From the NCBI GenBank assembly GCA_946614685.1, contig CAMOHF010000039.1:1-8368 (forward strand): 8,368 nucleotides of DNA, read 5' to 3'. A program made the position numbers and the translations under genes. The notes under the pieces were generated by a model. It worked only from the letters and a program-made list of their open reading frames with translations, searched no databases and was not told the DNA's origin. This DNA comes from an uncultured Clostridia bacterium. Lineage in GTDB: Bacteria; Bacillota; Clostridia; Lachnospirales; Lachnospiraceae. Positions 7,231-8,368 of the stretch are shown in pieces. How positions within the stretch are numbered: the first letter of the stretch is position 1; every line of letters starts with the position of its first letter.

Positions 7231-8368
7231 ATGCGATTTTTACGATCGAGACTTTTGAAGGTGGTGGTGTTCATCGCGGTAGCGGTGGGCACTGCCCTTT
7301 TCGTGAATCACTTAAATAATGCAGGTTATGAAAAGGCAACCCAGGAGATGAACGAGGCAACGCTTCCCCTGGTTTTTTGCAGTGTGGACGGAACCGTAGT
7401 CAACCGTCTGGTGGGCTATACCCAGACTATGAACACGGGTCTGATGCGTGAGTCGGTGGTGCCCATCAACAAGGATTACGGTGTGGATCTGTTGCTTTCG
7501 GACGAGAGCGGCTACGCGGATTCCTGCTCCTACGAGCTTCGAAACATTGCGGGAGACTCGCTGATCGAGCGCGGTGACCTGGATGTGGTCGAGCAGAAGG
7601 ATCCCTACGATGCTTATCAGGTCCGTTTTCGTATGGACCTTGAGTCTAACACCGAGTACATGCTTGTCTTCATCCTTCACCACGGAAAGCAGGATGTGCG
7701 CTACTACACCAGAGTCGTGAAACTCGAGGAAGCTTATGTACCCGATATGACGTCCTATGCGGTGGAATTCCACAACGCCTGCTTTGAGAAGAAGGTGGAT
7801 CCCGAGAAGGGAAACCTTGCGTATAACACGCTCGAAGCGCCCATCGGCGGAACGTCGGATACGCTTGCGCACGTGGATCTGCATTCCAATTATGATACCG
7901 TAAGCTTCGGCGGACTGGCACTTTCACCCGTAACGCCCATCGTTCCCACGGTGCAGGAGCTGGAGTCGGACTACGCGGTGATCAAGATCGCATATATTGT
8001 CGAATACTTAAAGGACGGCATCAGCCATTTCTACCGCGTGGAGGAATTCTATACGGAGAATTTCAATAAGAGCAGCCGGACGGTGGAACTGCTTGCTTTT
8101 GACCGGTACATTGACAGCTTCTTTGACGAAAACTATATGAGTGCGGAGCGCAATGCGGCCTGCCTCGGTATCTGCAAGGATCCCGCCATCGAACGTGCCA
8201 GCGCCGGCAACGACAGAAAACTTGCCTTCGCGAAGGAGGGTGAACTCTGGTACTACGACTATGCCGAGGACAGCCTTTCCATGGTCTTTTCCTTCGCAAG
8301 GGGAAGCTTCAAGGATGTTCGGACCGTGAATCCGAATGTCGGCATCAACATTGTCGATATGGACGATG
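7231..8368 (+). CDS. Unrecognised membrane-anchored extracytoplasmic protein, 3'-truncated
   Basis: The frame is open from ATG 7231 to the window edge (379 full codons, no stop), 6 nt after the phosphofructokinase stop and in the same frame. I do not recognise the family. The N-terminus is basic (RFLRSRLLK) followed by a hydrophobic stretch at about residues 11-25 (VVVFIAVAVGTALFV), with no lipobox Cys and no obvious signal-peptidase site, so it is probably a single-pass anchor with the rest outside the cell. The remainder is rich in aromatic and charged residues, with many likely beta strands. Segments near 143-169 and 253-277 look alike (both contain a YxRV core), suggesting repeated beta domains. 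Residues 330-356 (LAFAKEGELWYYDYAEDS...) recall a beta-propeller blade of the TolB/WD40-like kind, but this is only an impression. AGGA ends 1 nt before the ATG, too close for a good ribosome binding site, and GGAG at 7213-7216 is 14 nt away. The start is chosen because it gives the charged-then-hydrophobic N-terminus. Coupling to phosphofructokinase translation is plausible. Confidence 0.75.
   Translation, partial: MRFLRSRLLKVVVFIAVAVGTALFVNHLNNAGYEKATQEMNEATLPLVFCSVDGTVVNRLVGYTQTMNTGLMRESVVPINKDYGVDLLLSDESGYADSCSYELRNIAGDSLIERGDLDVVEQKDPYDAYQVRFRMDLESNTEYMLVFILHHGKQDVRYYTRVVKLEEAYVPDMTSYAVEFHNACFEKKVDPEKGNLAYNTLEAPIGGTSDTLAHVDLHSNYDTVSFGGLALSPVTPIVPTVQELESDYAVIKIAYIVEYLKDGISHFYRVEEFYTENFNKSSRTVELLAFDRYIDSFFDENYMSAERNAACLGICKDPAIERASAGNDRKLAFAKEGELWYYDYAEDSLSMVFSFARGSFKDVRTVNPNVGINIVDMDD

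Noticed and set aside
7312..7884. 190-codon open frame on the minus strand
   Set aside because: It lies fully antisense to the open frame starting at 7231, which has a plausible start, an N-terminal membrane segment and protein-like composition. The minus frame has no recognisable domain.

Overview
The window looks like ordinary chromosomal DNA from an anaerobic, fermentative Clostridia-type Firmicute, most likely of the Lachnospiraceae kind. This placement is inference. It rests on strong GGAGG-type ribosome binding sites, GTG starts next to ATG starts, the dnaX–ybaB–recR gene order, a fermentative D-lactate dehydrogenase, and a phosphofructokinase with a GGNG...PKTIDND motif combination that I associate with that family. 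Base composition looks close to balanced by eye. I see no tRNA, rRNA, CRISPR array, insertion sequence or phage gene.

Layout: seven genes lie on the + strand in one nearly gapless tandem. They are a metallophosphatase/5'-nucleotidase missing its first few codons (1-1470), D-lactate dehydrogenase (1485-2474), a flavodoxin-like protein fused to an SCP2 domain (2494-3498), dnaX (3513-5144), ybaB (5162-5518), recR (5518-6117), a mixed-clade 6-phosphofructokinase (6142-7224), and, as an eighth and 3'-truncated frame, an unrecognised membrane-anchored protein (7231 to the window end). That is eight coding regions in all, six complete and two cut by the window edges. Gaps between genes range from a 1-nt overlap to 24 nt, so no gene-free stretch approaches 300 bases and there is no room for a classical intergenic terminator or promoter. 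The arrangement suggests one transcription unit or several overlapping ones.

How the genes fit together: DnaX (clamp-loader tau subunit), YbaB (nucleoid-associated) and RecR (recombinational repair) form the widely conserved replication/repair cluster, and ybaB and recR appear translationally coupled. Around it sit central-carbon and redox genes: phosphofructokinase at the upper end of glycolysis, D-lactate dehydrogenase at the fermentative end, and a putative flavoprotein. The nucleotidase may act in nucleotide salvage. Whether these carbon genes are functionally linked to the replication genes, or only adjacent, cannot be told from the sequence.

The window is mainly housekeeping. I found no convincing new multi-gene system. 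The points most worth a second look are the flavodoxin–SCP2 fusion, the unidentified membrane-anchored protein at the right edge, the hybrid active-site motif of the phosphofructokinase, and a pair of identical inverted repeats, one of which covers the dnaX start codon.
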